This document shows, piece after piece, positions 52,101 to 61,182 of a DNA stretch of 64,000 nt; position 1 is the stretch's first letter, and each line of letters begins with the position of its first letter. This DNA is from JAWPMT01 sp965242775 (GTDB lineage Bacteria > Bacteroidota > Bacteroidia > Cytophagales > Cyclobacteriaceae): assembly GCA_965242775.1 (NCBI GenBank), contig CBDETI010000024.1, forward strand, positions 124,001 to 188,000, given 5' to 3'. Both the position numbers and the translations under genes were made by a program. Under the pieces are notes generated by a model. It was given only the letters and a program-made list of their open reading frames with translations, did not search any database and was not told the DNA's origin.

Positions 52101-55100
52101 CATTCCCAGCACCATTGTCCCACCCATAGGTGGTGGTGGCTACTTCCCCAAACGGTGTGGTCACCGACGAAAGTCTCCCGAAGCTATCGTAAGTGTAATG
52201 GGTCGTCAATCCATTGGGATCCGATTCGGTCAGCGGGTTGCCATAACGATGGTCAAATGTTCGGTTGACCTCATGGCTTAACCCGTTTATTTCCTTCTTC
52301 ACAAACCTTCCTTTGTTGTCGTATTCTACCGCGACAATCCGACTCTGGTCATTGCCTTGAAGATCGCTTTTACCCGTGACAGTGGTCACAAGCATGTTCC
52401 CGTAAGCATCATAAGAGTAATTAGTCCTTAGTGCCAACGGATGCCCTTTTTGCAACTCTTCTTTTTCCAGGAAAAGGTTATGGTCATAGGCATAGTCCAC
52501 CGTACGCGTTGAGGGTAAAGCGCTCACCGTGGTAGTTACATGGGTCGTAAGAACCTTGCCCAGTTCCCAAGAACTGAGATCTACATGCCCATAGGTATTT
52601 ACTGTCTGAACACTCACCTGCTCACCCACGTAATCCTGCTGAATCTCCAGAATATTGGCGTAATCGCCATAGTCATTAACTGTAGACAGGTGAGTCAGCT
52701 TGCTGCCACTGTTCAGGTCGTAGGAAATGGCCTCCTCTTGTTCAACAGCATACATATGATATTTGAGTGCATTCGCATTCGACACCTGAGAATTGGCAAG
52801 CAGCGCTTTATATTGGTAGGTATTGAGCGCCAATTGTTGACCCTCAAGCGTAGAGGTTTCAACTACACTGAGCAAATGGGCGTAATGGAAATTATCATGA
52901 CTAAATACTTGTCGGGTCTTCAAGTTTTGAGCCAGATCTTCCGCAATCACCTCCTGAAAACCCAGCAATCCCAAGCCGTGACGGTGGGCCACCAATTCTT
53001 TGTAGAAATATCGGGTCTCTGCCAGATCACCTAAACCATTGTCAGCATAGACATTACTCACTACATACATGGGAAACTGTACATCCAACACGTTGGGGTC
53101 AGCAGTATTCCCTTTCGTGTACACTTGTGAATCGGTCAGGGGTTTATAATCCAAAAACACTCTTGATCCGTAGCTGTTGGCTACCGCCTTGATCATCATG
53201 GGTACAGGTGAATAGTCTTTCTGCAGTTGGATGGTTTCACTAAACTGCAGGTCAGGGCAAGTGCCTCCGGAGCCGCAATCATAGTTGTTGCCTTGCACTT
53301 CTTGGGTGGTTACTTCAACCACGGCAATGTCAGAAATGCCATTGCCGGTAAAATCTCCAATGGTGATTCGCTTGTCTTGCGCCACCGGTAAACTCTGAAG
53401 CAAAGTCAACCCATGATTCGCACTAATGCGATAGGTGGAGAGGGTGCTCCCCTCGTGGATGCCGATATCGGTCATCCCATCCCCATCAAAATCACCAAAG
53501 TAAACCTCAAAATCTGTTGTGGGTACTGCGCTATTGACGGGTTGTCCGGCTTCAAAGCCTTTGCCATTGCCGTAGTGGATAGCCCAAACCGAAGGCGGGG
53601 GCGGACCGGTACAAATAATCTCCAGCTCTCCGGAATCGTAATATTGATCCTCATACTCACTACATTCAAGAGAAGCTCCAAAAAAATCGTGAGTATCGGT
53701 CAACTCCAACACATCCAGAAGGCCGTCTCCATTGAAATCGGCGTGGTAAAAATTGTCCCCCATTCGCCTTCTGGATATATGAAAACCTTCAAGAGCCGAT
53801 TCAACCGTCCAGCTATTCACTGGTGTGCCATGATACAACGTCGATCGCCCAACACCATCAAAGTGCATCGGACTTACGATATCCGCATTCCCATCAGTAT
53901 TTGCATCAGTAATTAAGAAATCTGTAAGAGCAAACCGAATACTGGTGTACCATTGACGCGGCAGCCCTGCTGACCAGGTACTGCCATAGTTGTAATGAAC
54001 CGTGCCCTCAACTTTTAAGGTGTAACCGGCCAGGTCAGAAGCCATGAGCTTTATCGCGAATAAGTCCGTATAACCATCTCCATTGAAATCAGCAGGATAC
54101 AGCCAGTCAAAGTCTCCGAAGGTGCCACTTCGGGCCGGAACCGGAGCACTCAATGCCGGAGCCAGCCAGATGCCGTATTCATCGGTATCCGGGTCCATCG
54201 CCAACACGTCGGTCGTGCCGTCCCCATCATAATCACCGGGCAACTTATACTTCAGGTCAGGGTCAGGGTCTTCCCAACTGCTAACCTGAACCATCTCCCC
54301 ATCCTGTTCTTCATACAACACCCCCCGTACTTGTGCATCATCCCCTGCACCGGGTGGTGGAACCTCCTCTCCCGTGGGCTCGTACGTGGTTTTCAGGTCG
54401 TAAAAGGCCAAGAGATCGGCCTTGCCGTCCCCAGTATAATCTCCCGGAAGGTATTTGGTCAGTTTCTGAGTAATGCGATTGCCCGTCATCTGGGTGAACT
54501 GATCCACACGCGTCTGTGCGGTGAACTGATATCCCAACGGCTCATTCCACTGAAACTGGATAGGGTTATAATGCTGGTTGCCTACATGTTCTGTCACCTT
54601 CGCCAAGTGAGGAATGTCATGAATATTATGGTAGGTTAGGCTGTAGTCTCTTATAATCTCTGTTCCGTATCGACTTCTGATATTGGTCAGCCGTTTGGTC
54701 AATTCCTGCTTGTGGCCATACAGATAAGAATCCCTTGTTTTCGTTCGGTTGGCGTATTCAAACACCACCGAAGCATACGGTGCCAGACCAGCACCGTCAT
54801 TGCCGGTGTACCTGATCTCGGTAACATAGGCCTCCGAACCCGTGATAGTGTAGTGGTAGGTCATGTAATTGCCTGCCCGATCTTCTACTCTGTGGAGCAA
54901 CCATGTATGGATCAACCCATTGCCATGTGTCAGAACTGTTGTACCTCCATAAGTCTTGATCAGGCCTGACTTTTCCCTCACTTCAAATAGGTTGGAAAAG
55001 GGATGGGCACTTCCATCATCCAGGCCCGTGGCCCGTATCTGCGCCAGCCGATCGTTTTCGAAGCGATATTCGCTTCCGCTTTGCCCATAATCGCCACTCA

Positions 55101-55929
55101 CCAGGATCAGCCGTTCCCCATCCAGGGTCAGCTTATCATTGTGATCAAAGTCTACCGGGTCGGTGGAGCCATCGTGGTATTTAGTAGAAGGCGACCGGGT
55201 CAAAGCTGATAACCCTGATAGGCTAAACCCCTTGCCCAGTAACCCGTCCGGGGCCTGGCTATTGTAGACAATCGACAGGTTGGGCTCCATGCCATTGGTC
55301 CCTGGAGACACCAGGATTGGGATTTCGTAAATCCCTGCCCCGGAAGGTGTCACATTGAAGCTTGTAGGGGTACCTCCTACGACCCCACTGTCACTGATAC
55401 CAAAGCCACTGCTCGAACTAAGTGCACCACCATAGTCGGCCAGTAATTCATGGTAACCAAATTGGGCTACAAAGGTGGCATCAGCATCCGACTGGGCTTC
55501 CCACTCGAATCCTGCCATGAATACTACTGAGTCCGTACCCTGGATCACGTGGGATTCTCCGCTCATGCTGGCGTCGGTGAGGACGGGGTTTTGTTGGGCG
55601 TAGGCTTCAAGGGTAAGGAGCAGACATAATAAGCTCCACTTCGACAGGCTCAGTGTGACGCTTATTGGGTGGAGGGGATTCCTGCCTGCGCAGGAATGAC
55701 GGAAGGGGGTAGAATGGCCGTCGGGGGTGGAGTAACGGGTAGTATTCCACAGATTGCTTCGGTGCTCCTGCGTTGCGCCTCGCAATGACGTAGATGTCCA
55801 AAAGGAAAGCAGGTTAGGCAAAGCTCGTTGCAATGACGAAGTTCTTTTTTGGAAAAGGCGAATCCCAACAATTCCCCGCAAGACCGGTACAGTGATCAAT
55901 GAAAGTAGGTTTTTCATGGCTCCTTTCAT
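49153..55929 (-). CDS. SpvB/FG-GAP/RHS polymorphic toxin with C-terminal tip
   Basis: The 2258-residue protein from ATG 55929 (ATGA overlap with the previous gene) has, in order: an N-terminal repeat-derived stretch with a displaced signal peptide (LLCLLLTLEAYAQ, residues about 100-113), an SpvB-like domain (from about 190), seven FG-GAP motifs (DYTGDGKADL, DYDGDGTTDV, DFNGDGYTDL and others), many YD repeats, and an RHS core ending near 1930 (SLNRYAYAFNNPLSYSDPSG). A hydrophobic region follows, then a 95-residue tip (from YVTQGEINAI) with LLRGGRPGETFFTK and GQSGRGAEFLTTDPV. The tip resembles TreTu-type ADP-ribosylating toxins; I hold this lightly. Confidence 0.87.
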   Translation of the reverse strand: MKGAMKNLLSLITVPVLRGIVGIRLFQKRTSSLQRALPNLLSFWTSTSLRGATQEHRSNLWNTTRYSTPDGHSTPFRHSCAGRNPLHPISVTLSLSKWSLLCLLLTLEAYAQQNPVLTDASMSGESHVIQGTDSVVFMAGFEWEAQSDADATFVAQFGYHELLADYGGALSSSSGFGISDSGVVGGTPTSFNVTPSGAGIYEIPILVSPGTNGMEPNLSIVYNSQAPDGLLGKGFSLSGLSALTRSPSTKYHDGSTDPVDFDHNDKLTLDGERLILVSGDYGQSGSEYRFENDRLAQIRATGLDDGSAHPFSNLFEVREKSGLIKTYGGTTVLTHGNGLIHTWLLHRVEDRAGNYMTYHYTITGSEAYVTEIRYTGNDGAGLAPYASVVFEYANRTKTRDSYLYGHKQELTKRLTNIRSRYGTEIIRDYSLTYHNIHDIPHLAKVTEHVGNQHYNPIQFQWNEPLGYQFTAQTRVDQFTQMTGNRITQKLTKYLPGDYTGDGKADLLAFYDLKTTYEPTGEEVPPPGAGDDAQVRGVLYEEQDGEMVQVSSWEDPDPDLKYKLPGDYDGDGTTDVLAMDPDTDEYGIWLAPALSAPVPARSGTFGDFDWLYPADFNGDGYTDLFAIKLMASDLAGYTLKVEGTVHYNYGSTWSAGLPRQWYTSIRFALTDFLITDANTDGNADIVSPMHFDGVGRSTLYHGTPVNSWTVESALEGFHISRRRMGDNFYHADFNGDGLLDVLELTDTHDFFGASLECSEYEDQYYDSGELEIICTGPPPPSVWAIHYGNGKGFEAGQPVNSAVPTTDFEVYFGDFDGDGMTDIGIHEGSTLSTYRISANHGLTLLQSLPVAQDKRITIGDFTGNGISDIAVVEVTTQEVQGNNYDCGSGGTCPDLQFSETIQLQKDYSPVPMMIKAVANSYGSRVFLDYKPLTDSQVYTKGNTADPNVLDVQFPMYVVSNVYADNGLGDLAETRYFYKELVAHRHGLGLLGFQEVIAEDLAQNLKTRQVFSHDNFHYAHLLSVVETSTLEGQQLALNTYQYKALLANSQVSNANALKYHMYAVEQEEAISYDLNSGSKLTHLSTVNDYGDYANILEIQQDYVGEQVSVQTVNTYGHVDLSSWELGKVLTTHVTTTVSALPSTRTVDYAYDHNLFLEKEELQKGHPLALRTNYSYDAYGNMLVTTVTGKSDLQGNDQSRIVAVEYDNKGRFVKKEINGLSHEVNRTFDHRYGNPLTESDPNGLTTHYTYDSFGRLSSVTTPFGEVATTTYGWDNGAGNARYYVRVNHSTQGVSTTYYDRLNREVRSVSPSFSGTVTVDQKYSSRGQLAQSSLPYSGGETQWITHSYDAIGRPNKVADAAGRITTNDYNGLETVSTDARNKITKTLVNQLGQTILSTDGDNNTLGFTYHPNGEIATVTDPGGNVTAFTYDNVGNNIRVDDPDLGVISKVYNAFGEVLEQTDEAGVTTRFQYDVLGRITERVIAGETTTWTFDHTSNLGAVRAITNTNGISKTYNYDNLFRLQGIEEEFGQQTYRTEVSYQDNRLNQITYPGGFAVKYAYTNGFLASVKSVAGDTTYWQATSHNQLGQVTSYTMHNGAMQTDRFFNLKTGTLESINTTKGSVDLQVESYKYDNLSNLTTRIDHLADGGTGLTERFTYDNLNRLTNASIVGKNYGQLTVVYDALGNITSKSDVGTYAYNGSGGPHAISSLTLNSGVNVPTATQDITYTGYDKVAQISEARGILSNATIGFSYGVDHERKVTVTTLGDSTITKRFVGDLYEEEIVEVGSSIVSTTRQHYVFGGEGAVAIYTTKTEGSATGSSLHYLIKDHLGSICAITDTQGNILEKYSFDAWGKRRDSNNWDTYLGTAEMQDRGYTGHEHLGIFSLINMNGRVYDPVLGRMLSADTYTPYNDHQTQSLNRYAYAFNNPLSYSDPSGHIPIPLITAIPLILKAVTVTATAITAAAVVTTVVAATAVTAATVYGFTAVSGSSAISSALASSGQVGLSQPHFEFTKFNNGNLEIVGNNFGTSLPSQPSPYPLPPNVSSIGASPLPTAAPQLPSSVATIANPMQAAASGPVAASGGWFKAASDIAYEINKFNPLAIAVNSVKALFTGTDTYGTPTSAADATFNLATIAPIFKFGQVGRSAFNLFRASNRAAKGSGNAFRYVTQGEINAIKNTGLLRGGRPGETFFTKDVFRSGARAQQRLALPTRPTHRIEFSIRNNPHLLRNGTKVRPAFGQSGRGAEFLTTDPVRVNIFNIQPLR
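55636..55816 (-). repeat. Composite 181-bp repeat, copy A, inside the RHS 5' region
   Basis: Copy A and copy B (56412-56592) are nearly identical over 181 bases. They contain three dispersed-repeat motifs: a CACTGAGCCTGTCGAAGTG-type unit, a CTGCCTGCGCAGG hairpin, and a GTCATTGCGAGGCGCAACG-type unit. All are in the minus-strand sense here. The repeat is read through in frame in both genes. It lies between the start codon and the hydrophobic core of the signal peptide. Confidence 0.8.
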
Positions 55930-56726
55930 TGCTTGATGATTTTTGTACTTCGCGATTCGGTACCAAAACGCCAACGGACCAGATACACACCGTTTTTGTG
56001 TTCGGATAGGTCCACCTGAAACTCTTGTTGTTCAAACCTGGCTTCATAGATCTGGCGGCCTTGTAAGTCGAATATCGCTACCTGGGAGGTCGCTGGCTCT
56101 TCCAAGGTCAGCGAAAAACGCAATACACCATCGGTGGGGTTGGGATACAGCAACTGCTCTTCGACAAATTCTTCCTCCTGCGTCTCGTCGGTGGTTTGCT
56201 GGGCTAGCGCTGCATCAGATGTTCTGCTCGCTTCTACATGCCTGCGGATCCGATTGCCATTGTTGTCATAGCTGTAGGTGATGATCGTTTGGGCCTGGGC
56301 GGTAAAGGTGAGGCCCAGGAATAGCAGGAAGGGGAGTGTCCACTTCGACAAGCTCAGTGGGACAAAGTTAAAGCGCCACGTCGATAGGCTCAGTGCGACA
56401 AAGTTAAAGCGCCACTTAGACGGGTTCAGTGTGACGCTTATTTGGTAGAGGAGATTCCTGCCTGCGCAGGAATGACGGAAGGGGGTGGAATGGCCATCGG
56501 GGGTGGAATAACGGGTAGCATTCCATAGATTGCTTCGGCCCTCCTGCGTCGCGCCTCGCAAGGACGTAGAAATCCAAAAAGTAAGCAGGTTAACCATAGC
56601 CATTCGCAAGGACCGGATGCTGCTCCTATTTAAAGCTCGCAATGATGGGGCAGTAGCGTAAAGCTGATTCTTTGCATCTACTTCCGGTGACGTACTTGCT
56701 TCCGTTGAGATAAAAATTCCTTTCAT
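55926..56726 (-). CDS. Short exported protein with T9SS type A sorting signal
   Basis: The C-terminal about 80 residues (LLYPNPTDGVLRFSLTLEEP to STKIIKQ) are a type IX secretion sorting domain (Por_Secre_tail). Before it is a YD-like motif (YSYDNNGNRIRRHV) and, further upstream, a signal-peptide core (LPFLLFLGLTFTAQAQ). The annotated frame starts at ATG 56726 and includes repeat-derived residues before that core; a TTG at 56351 (MSKWTLPFLL) would start just before it and gives a good signal. Its stop overlaps the RHS start (ATGA). Confidence 0.75.
   Translation of the reverse strand: MKGIFISTEASTSPEVDAKNQLYATAPSLRALNRSSIRSLRMAMVNLLTFWISTSLRGATQEGRSNLWNATRYSTPDGHSTPFRHSCAGRNLLYQISVTLNPSKWRFNFVALSLSTWRFNFVPLSLSKWTLPFLLFLGLTFTAQAQTIITYSYDNNGNRIRRHVEASRTSDAALAQQTTDETQEEEFVEEQLLYPNPTDGVLRFSLTLEEPATSQVAIFDLQGRQIYEARFEQQEFQVDLSEHKNGVYLVRWRFGTESRSTKIIKQ
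56340..56447 (-). repeat. Three tandem 36-bp units (12 codons each)
   Basis: Units of 36 bases begin at 56340, 56376 and 56412 with CCAC(T/G)T(C/A)GA; the third continues into composite repeat copy B. Because 36 is divisible by three, the reading frame stays open and gives tandem 12-residue units with SK/STWRFNFV. They expand the repeat at the 5' end of the T9SS-sorted protein gene. Confidence 0.75.
56412..56592 (-). repeat. Composite 181-bp repeat, copy B
   Basis: This is the second copy of the repeat at 55636-55816, about 600 bases away, same orientation and reading through the 5' part of the T9SS-sorted gene. The identity with copy A extends from CCACTT to GCAGGTTA at the end. Differences are scattered single bases with no length change, so the frame is kept. 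Confidence 0.8.
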
Positions 56727-56759
56727 CGTGTTTTGCTTTTTAAGGGTTCTTGAAAAGAA

Positions 56760-59700
56760 TTATTTATCCAACCGACGCTCCAACTCCGCAATGCGGTCGT
56801 TTTGCTCCAGTAACAAGGCATTGAGCTGCTTCAACTGATCGATCTCCGACTCTTGGTCTTTCAGCTGTTGGTCTTGAGTCTTCAATTGTTTGTTTTGATC
56901 GATGATGTAGAGGGTGAGTTCTTCGATCTTTTGAAGTAGCACGCTTTGCATCGCTCCTACTTCCACACCTTCTTCCAACACTTCTGCTTCGGAAGGAACA
57001 TCGGGCAAATGCTCGTTTTCGGCAATGAATGCCTCCAACTCTTCCAATGGCCGCAAGTGATAACCTGAGCGGAACACAAAGTCAGACCAACCTGTCAGTC
57101 TTAACTTCAACTTTTTGGCTTGCACAAAGCCCTCGCTATCCACTCTGAAAACTTCTGACCCGTTGCCGCGAACACTGAGCCCGGAAACACCCGAACCATA
57201 CACACTGCTTTCCAAACCTTGTACGCCGGTCAGTCCAGTGGTAAAGGATATGTTGCCATAATTGTCCATGGTCCATGGACTCAGATTGAACGTGGAGATG
57301 TGTCTTTTCTGTATTACGCCATTTTCGTCGAATACCGCTAATTCCTCAGAATAGGGTGTCTCGTCAGCAGCCAAAGCAGTGATCTGGATTCCCCCGGATC
57401 TTAAAGTCCCTTGAACCGTTCCTGAATTAGCGGTCACTGTGGTGGTGGTCACCCCGCCATTCAAAGTGCTCAGACCGCTTGCGGTTATGGTAGAGGTGGT
57501 CATACCCCCGTTAAGGGCTGCCGCTCCAGAAGCCGTAAGCGTTGTTGTGGTGGCACCACCATTCAAGGCGCTGGACCCACTGGCTGTAATGGTTGTCGTT
57601 GACAAGCCACCATTCAAATCACTGGCTCCTGCAACTGTAAGCGTTGAAGAAATCTCTGTGGCCGCCAGGGAAGCGGCACCGGTATTGAGACTTCCCGAAG
57701 TGAGGAGCCCGGCAACATTGGCCCCATGAGCAGTATAAAGACTGTCTCCTGCCACATGCCCGGTAAAAGTGCCATTGCCTGCTGCGGTAAGGTTGTCCAG
57801 TCGAACATCGTTTTCATAGTAGCCCCAATTGGCGATCACACTGTCTGCATGAACAGCTTTAGTGAAATGTCCGTCGCCGCTAGCCAAAAAGTCGACCGCA
57901 CTCACATTACCCTTGAAATCACCCCTGCGACCCCACAAATCCCGAAGCACCAAATCATGGCTCAACCGGCCACCCTTGGCTACCAGACTGTCAGAAAAAT
58001 AGCCGCTGCCATCCTCCACAAGCAGATCCCCCATGCCAAGCTGCACATTTCCGGTATCTATCTCGAGGTTACCTATGAGGACATTGACATCCCCATTCTC
58101 TCCCACACGGAATATATCATCGTAAAATCCGTTACCATCACGCCGTATCGTAAAATGCGCCTCATCAACAGAGTTATTATCATTGTCGATCGTCAGAATG
58201 AAGGTGGTATCACTCGCCGCATTGCCTGCCTTTAAATTCGGTATCGAAACAGTGTCGGCAAAGGTCACATTGCGGCCTACACTCTTCATAAAGTATTTTG
58301 TGTGAGCACTCCCATTAGACAAATAGGAGGTGCCATTACTGTGATGGAGGTTCAAAAAGTCCAGGTAGCTCGTTTTATCGTACAGCCTGATACCAAATGA
58401 ATCACTTACCGATTTAAATTCAATCCAATCCGTAAATTTCATCCAGTCATCAGGGTCATCACCATTATCTCCCGGATCCAGGTCATCATCGATGTAACTA
58501 TTGGGACCGATCTTAATATTCCCGTTCAAGTCGATCACGTCAACAAGCACCTGACCCACTTCCAAAGGCTCTCCAACAACAGTAGTGTCCGGACAGATAA
58601 TGCGTAGAATGCTATCCTGACCTACCAGGATTTCCTCGAATAACCACGGGCTCTCGATAGATTGTACTTCCCTGGTGGCAAGCGACCCGTCGCTGTTCAT
58701 TACCAGTAAGTCTTCGTAGCTATTGTCTTCGCGGATATATGACTTGTTCAACTTCATATTCTGCTCCAAAATCAAATCTCCCTTGACCGTGATATCCTCG
58801 TCCACATTGTCAATCACAATAGCAGTATCTCCAGAAACAGATATGACCATGTCCGAATTGAGTGTGCTTATTTCTCCTCCTTCAAAATATAAGGGCTTAT
58901 CGAAAAGATATTTTGGGCGGTCTGTGGCGAAATGAGCCCAGGATGGGTTCTGGGGGCCCATGTTGACATAGCCATGCTGCGTCTGTATTTTCAGTGCATC
59001 ACCATCTTCAATACCCCTAATGCTATGGGTTCTAGTAGCCCCATTCACATCAAGCGGAAAATCAGGTGTCCTACCAACACCAACGCTACCGTCTGGCCTG
59101 ACCACTAACCGTTCTGTTCCAGCGGTATTAAATGAGATTTCATCGTTTGACCCAAACCCCATCCAAGTATCTAAATCACCCTCGTGCCGCAAAGCGCCGA
59201 CCATATCCACATTCCCCTCGGCGATCAAGTCCTGATGGACGTGGGTATTGGCTGTGGACCATTTTACTGTCAGGGCATTTGATGTGGTTCGCAAACTCAG
59301 GTCGGCGTTGTGGGCATCAATTTGACCCAGTACCCGAAGTGTTCTGTTGAAATAAAAATGATCCCTATCGGTAATAAATTGCATCCTGTCATTGGTATCG
59401 TTTCTGGGGCCCAACTGCACGTAACCATGATCCGTTTCGACCTTCAAAGCACCTCCGGAGTTGGTACCGCGAATGGCATTGGTTCGCAGTGTTCCTGACA
59501 TGTCCAATTCGAACGAGGGTGTCCTGCCTATCCCAATCCTGCCATTGGGCTCCACTACCAGCCGTTCTACCCCCTTAGTTTGCAGCGTGATTTGGTCATC
59601 GCCAGAAAACCCGAGGTAGGTATCTGTGTCACCACTATGGCGTAAATAGTCATTGACATCTATTCCGCCCGCCACCGAAAGTTTATTCGCCGGTGAGGTA

Positions 59701-60962
59701 GTGCCAATGCCTACATTGCCGCTTTCCTGGATACGCATCAATTCCAGCCAATCGGTACTTAGACCTCTGTCATTTTTCCCAAACAGGATGCTTCGGCTGT
59801 CTGCATCGTTGTTGTTGTAGTCCATGGCAATCCGCACATCATCTTCTCCATTGAGATACAAGGTCCCTGAATTGGAATAGATATCATCCCCTTCCACGTA
59901 GAGGTCGCCTCGCGTATAGACATTTGCCCCATTCCCTTTAAGAAAATAATTCGAATAGACCCCATTGTCCGAAAAATAGGACTGGCCGTCTCTTTGGGTA
60001 ATCCCCAGGTAGTCCGAAGCATCCTTATCGCGAAGAACAATGCCATAATTATCAGTATTTGAACGCATCTCCAGGTAGCCGTTGAAGTGAAGCCAATCGT
60101 CGCTGGTACCTCCCGGAGAGGTGTCATCGTCCAGGTAGCTATTGTTGCTGAAATTGACGTGGCCTGTGAGTGTCAGGTCACCGGTGACCCCCATGTTGCC
60201 ATTTACATCGAGCGGAAACGAAGGCGAGTCCGTGCCGATACCTACATTCCCATTGCCCAAAACCGTGAGCCGATTGGCCCCGGAAGTCCGAAAGTGGAGT
60301 GGGTTGGGCCCGTAGTTGTTGAGTTCTATGGACAGATCATTGTTTTGAATGAGGCTACCGTAATCTCCTCCCGCCAGATCGCCATTGGCTGCGTCGAAGT
60401 ACACACCAGCGATGCCACTCCCTGTCGCGGTGAAAGCCGCCCGGGCAGGATCAGTTCCGGTAGTGTTCACCTGGAATTTCATGGTTGGCGAGGTGGTCCC
60501 CACACCCAGCTTGCCATTGATATTGATGACATTGGCGGCAAAGTCCCCCCAGATCAGGGGGCTGCTGGTACCCGAATTGTCGATGTAGAGTTTATTGGAG
60601 CCCAGTTCTTGAGAACCAGCACTATATCCGATGAAAATATTATGAGAGCCGCTGACATTCGCACCTCCCGAGTTGTACCCAAGAAAAACGTTGTGGTCTC
60701 CAGTGGTAATGGCATTTCCCGCGAACGCCCCGAAAAACGAGTTCTTGAAGGCGTCATAATCGATGAATGGAAAAGTTCCACTTTGACTAACAACATCTGG
60801 TCCTGCGTCGTAGCCAAAAAAACTATTTCCGGATCCCACGTTTATTGGTACAGAAGAAGTGGAATGGTCACCATATCGAGTAATAGTAAGATCCTGAGAA
60901 AGAGCCTTCGGTGAAGACAGAAGAATTATTGTTAATAAGGTGGTAAAGCTGCGGGAAGTCAT
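56760..60962 (-). CDS. Tail-fibre-like surface protein with C-terminal chaperone-type coiled coil
   Basis: From ATG 60962 the 1400-residue protein has a signal peptide (cut near KALSQ), many fibre repeats (VGIGTDSPSFPLDVNG, GIGTTSPANKLSV and others) and DxDxD-like segments. Near the C terminus is a tail-fibre/peptidase-S74-like region (WSDFVFRSGYHLRPLEELEA and ENEHLPDVPSEAEV) followed by a coiled coil of about 60 residues (EELTLYIIDQNKQLKTQDQQ onward). Such proteins lie just before RHS genes in Bacteroidetes and may present them at the surface. It starts a three-gene operon with the T9SS protein and RHS toxin. Confidence 0.82.
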   Translation of the reverse strand: MTSRSFTTLLTIILLSSPKALSQDLTITRYGDHSTSSVPINVGSGNSFFGYDAGPDVVSQSGTFPFIDYDAFKNSFFGAFAGNAITTGDHNVFLGYNSGGANVSGSHNIFIGYSAGSQELGSNKLYIDNSGTSSPLIWGDFAANVININGKLGVGTTSPTMKFQVNTTGTDPARAAFTATGSGIAGVYFDAANGDLAGGDYGSLIQNNDLSIELNNYGPNPLHFRTSGANRLTVLGNGNVGIGTDSPSFPLDVNGNMGVTGDLTLTGHVNFSNNSYLDDDTSPGGTSDDWLHFNGYLEMRSNTDNYGIVLRDKDASDYLGITQRDGQSYFSDNGVYSNYFLKGNGANVYTRGDLYVEGDDIYSNSGTLYLNGEDDVRIAMDYNNNDADSRSILFGKNDRGLSTDWLELMRIQESGNVGIGTTSPANKLSVAGGIDVNDYLRHSGDTDTYLGFSGDDQITLQTKGVERLVVEPNGRIGIGRTPSFELDMSGTLRTNAIRGTNSGGALKVETDHGYVQLGPRNDTNDRMQFITDRDHFYFNRTLRVLGQIDAHNADLSLRTTSNALTVKWSTANTHVHQDLIAEGNVDMVGALRHEGDLDTWMGFGSNDEISFNTAGTERLVVRPDGSVGVGRTPDFPLDVNGATRTHSIRGIEDGDALKIQTQHGYVNMGPQNPSWAHFATDRPKYLFDKPLYFEGGEISTLNSDMVISVSGDTAIVIDNVDEDITVKGDLILEQNMKLNKSYIREDNSYEDLLVMNSDGSLATREVQSIESPWLFEEILVGQDSILRIICPDTTVVGEPLEVGQVLVDVIDLNGNIKIGPNSYIDDDLDPGDNGDDPDDWMKFTDWIEFKSVSDSFGIRLYDKTSYLDFLNLHHSNGTSYLSNGSAHTKYFMKSVGRNVTFADTVSIPNLKAGNAASDTTFILTIDNDNNSVDEAHFTIRRDGNGFYDDIFRVGENGDVNVLIGNLEIDTGNVQLGMGDLLVEDGSGYFSDSLVAKGGRLSHDLVLRDLWGRRGDFKGNVSAVDFLASGDGHFTKAVHADSVIANWGYYENDVRLDNLTAAGNGTFTGHVAGDSLYTAHGANVAGLLTSGSLNTGAASLAATEISSTLTVAGASDLNGGLSTTTITASGSSALNGGATTTTLTASGAAALNGGMTTSTITASGLSTLNGGVTTTTVTANSGTVQGTLRSGGIQITALAADETPYSEELAVFDENGVIQKRHISTFNLSPWTMDNYGNISFTTGLTGVQGLESSVYGSGVSGLSVRGNGSEVFRVDSEGFVQAKKLKLRLTGWSDFVFRSGYHLRPLEELEAFIAENEHLPDVPSEAEVLEEGVEVGAMQSVLLQKIEELTLYIIDQNKQLKTQDQQLKDQESEIDQLKQLNALLLEQNDRIAELERRLDK
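57425..57626 (-). repeat. Four tandem 51-bp units in the tail-fibre-like gene
   Basis: Units begin about 57454, 57505, 57556 and 57607 with CC(A/G/C)CC(A/G)TT(C/A)AA, spaced exactly 51 bases. The protein repeat is 17 residues, LNGGxxTTTxTASGxxA. The units differ at several positions, so they have diverged. Copy number may vary between strains. Confidence 0.8.
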
Positions 60963-60970
60963 GGATGCCT

Positions 60971-61050
60971 TTTTTTGGTTCCCAAAAAGAACCAATAATC
61001 GACTTTCTTCGCAATACCCACTTCTGGGTAATTTTGGTGTCAACACCACG
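60971..61050 (-). promoter_or_regulatory. Shared approximately 80-bp upstream element, copy 3
   Basis: Contains the palindrome ATACCCA-CTTC-TGGGTA (61014-61030) with the same 4-base spacer, flanked on the minus strand by GGTGTTGACACCAAAA and, toward the gene, a TTGGTT segment. It is more diverged than copies 1 and 2 outside the palindrome. It ends 9 bases before the start codon of the tail-fibre-like gene, the first gene of the RHS operon. Confidence 0.55.
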
Positions 61051-61182
61051 AAAACCTGGCATAAATAATCACGGCATTGGTCAAATCGATTACCAATTTC
61101 CGACGCTTGCTGTAAGGGAAAGACATATGAATATTGATTATTAGTTAATAACTTTCGCCGAAAGCACTAGTTAATCATCATT

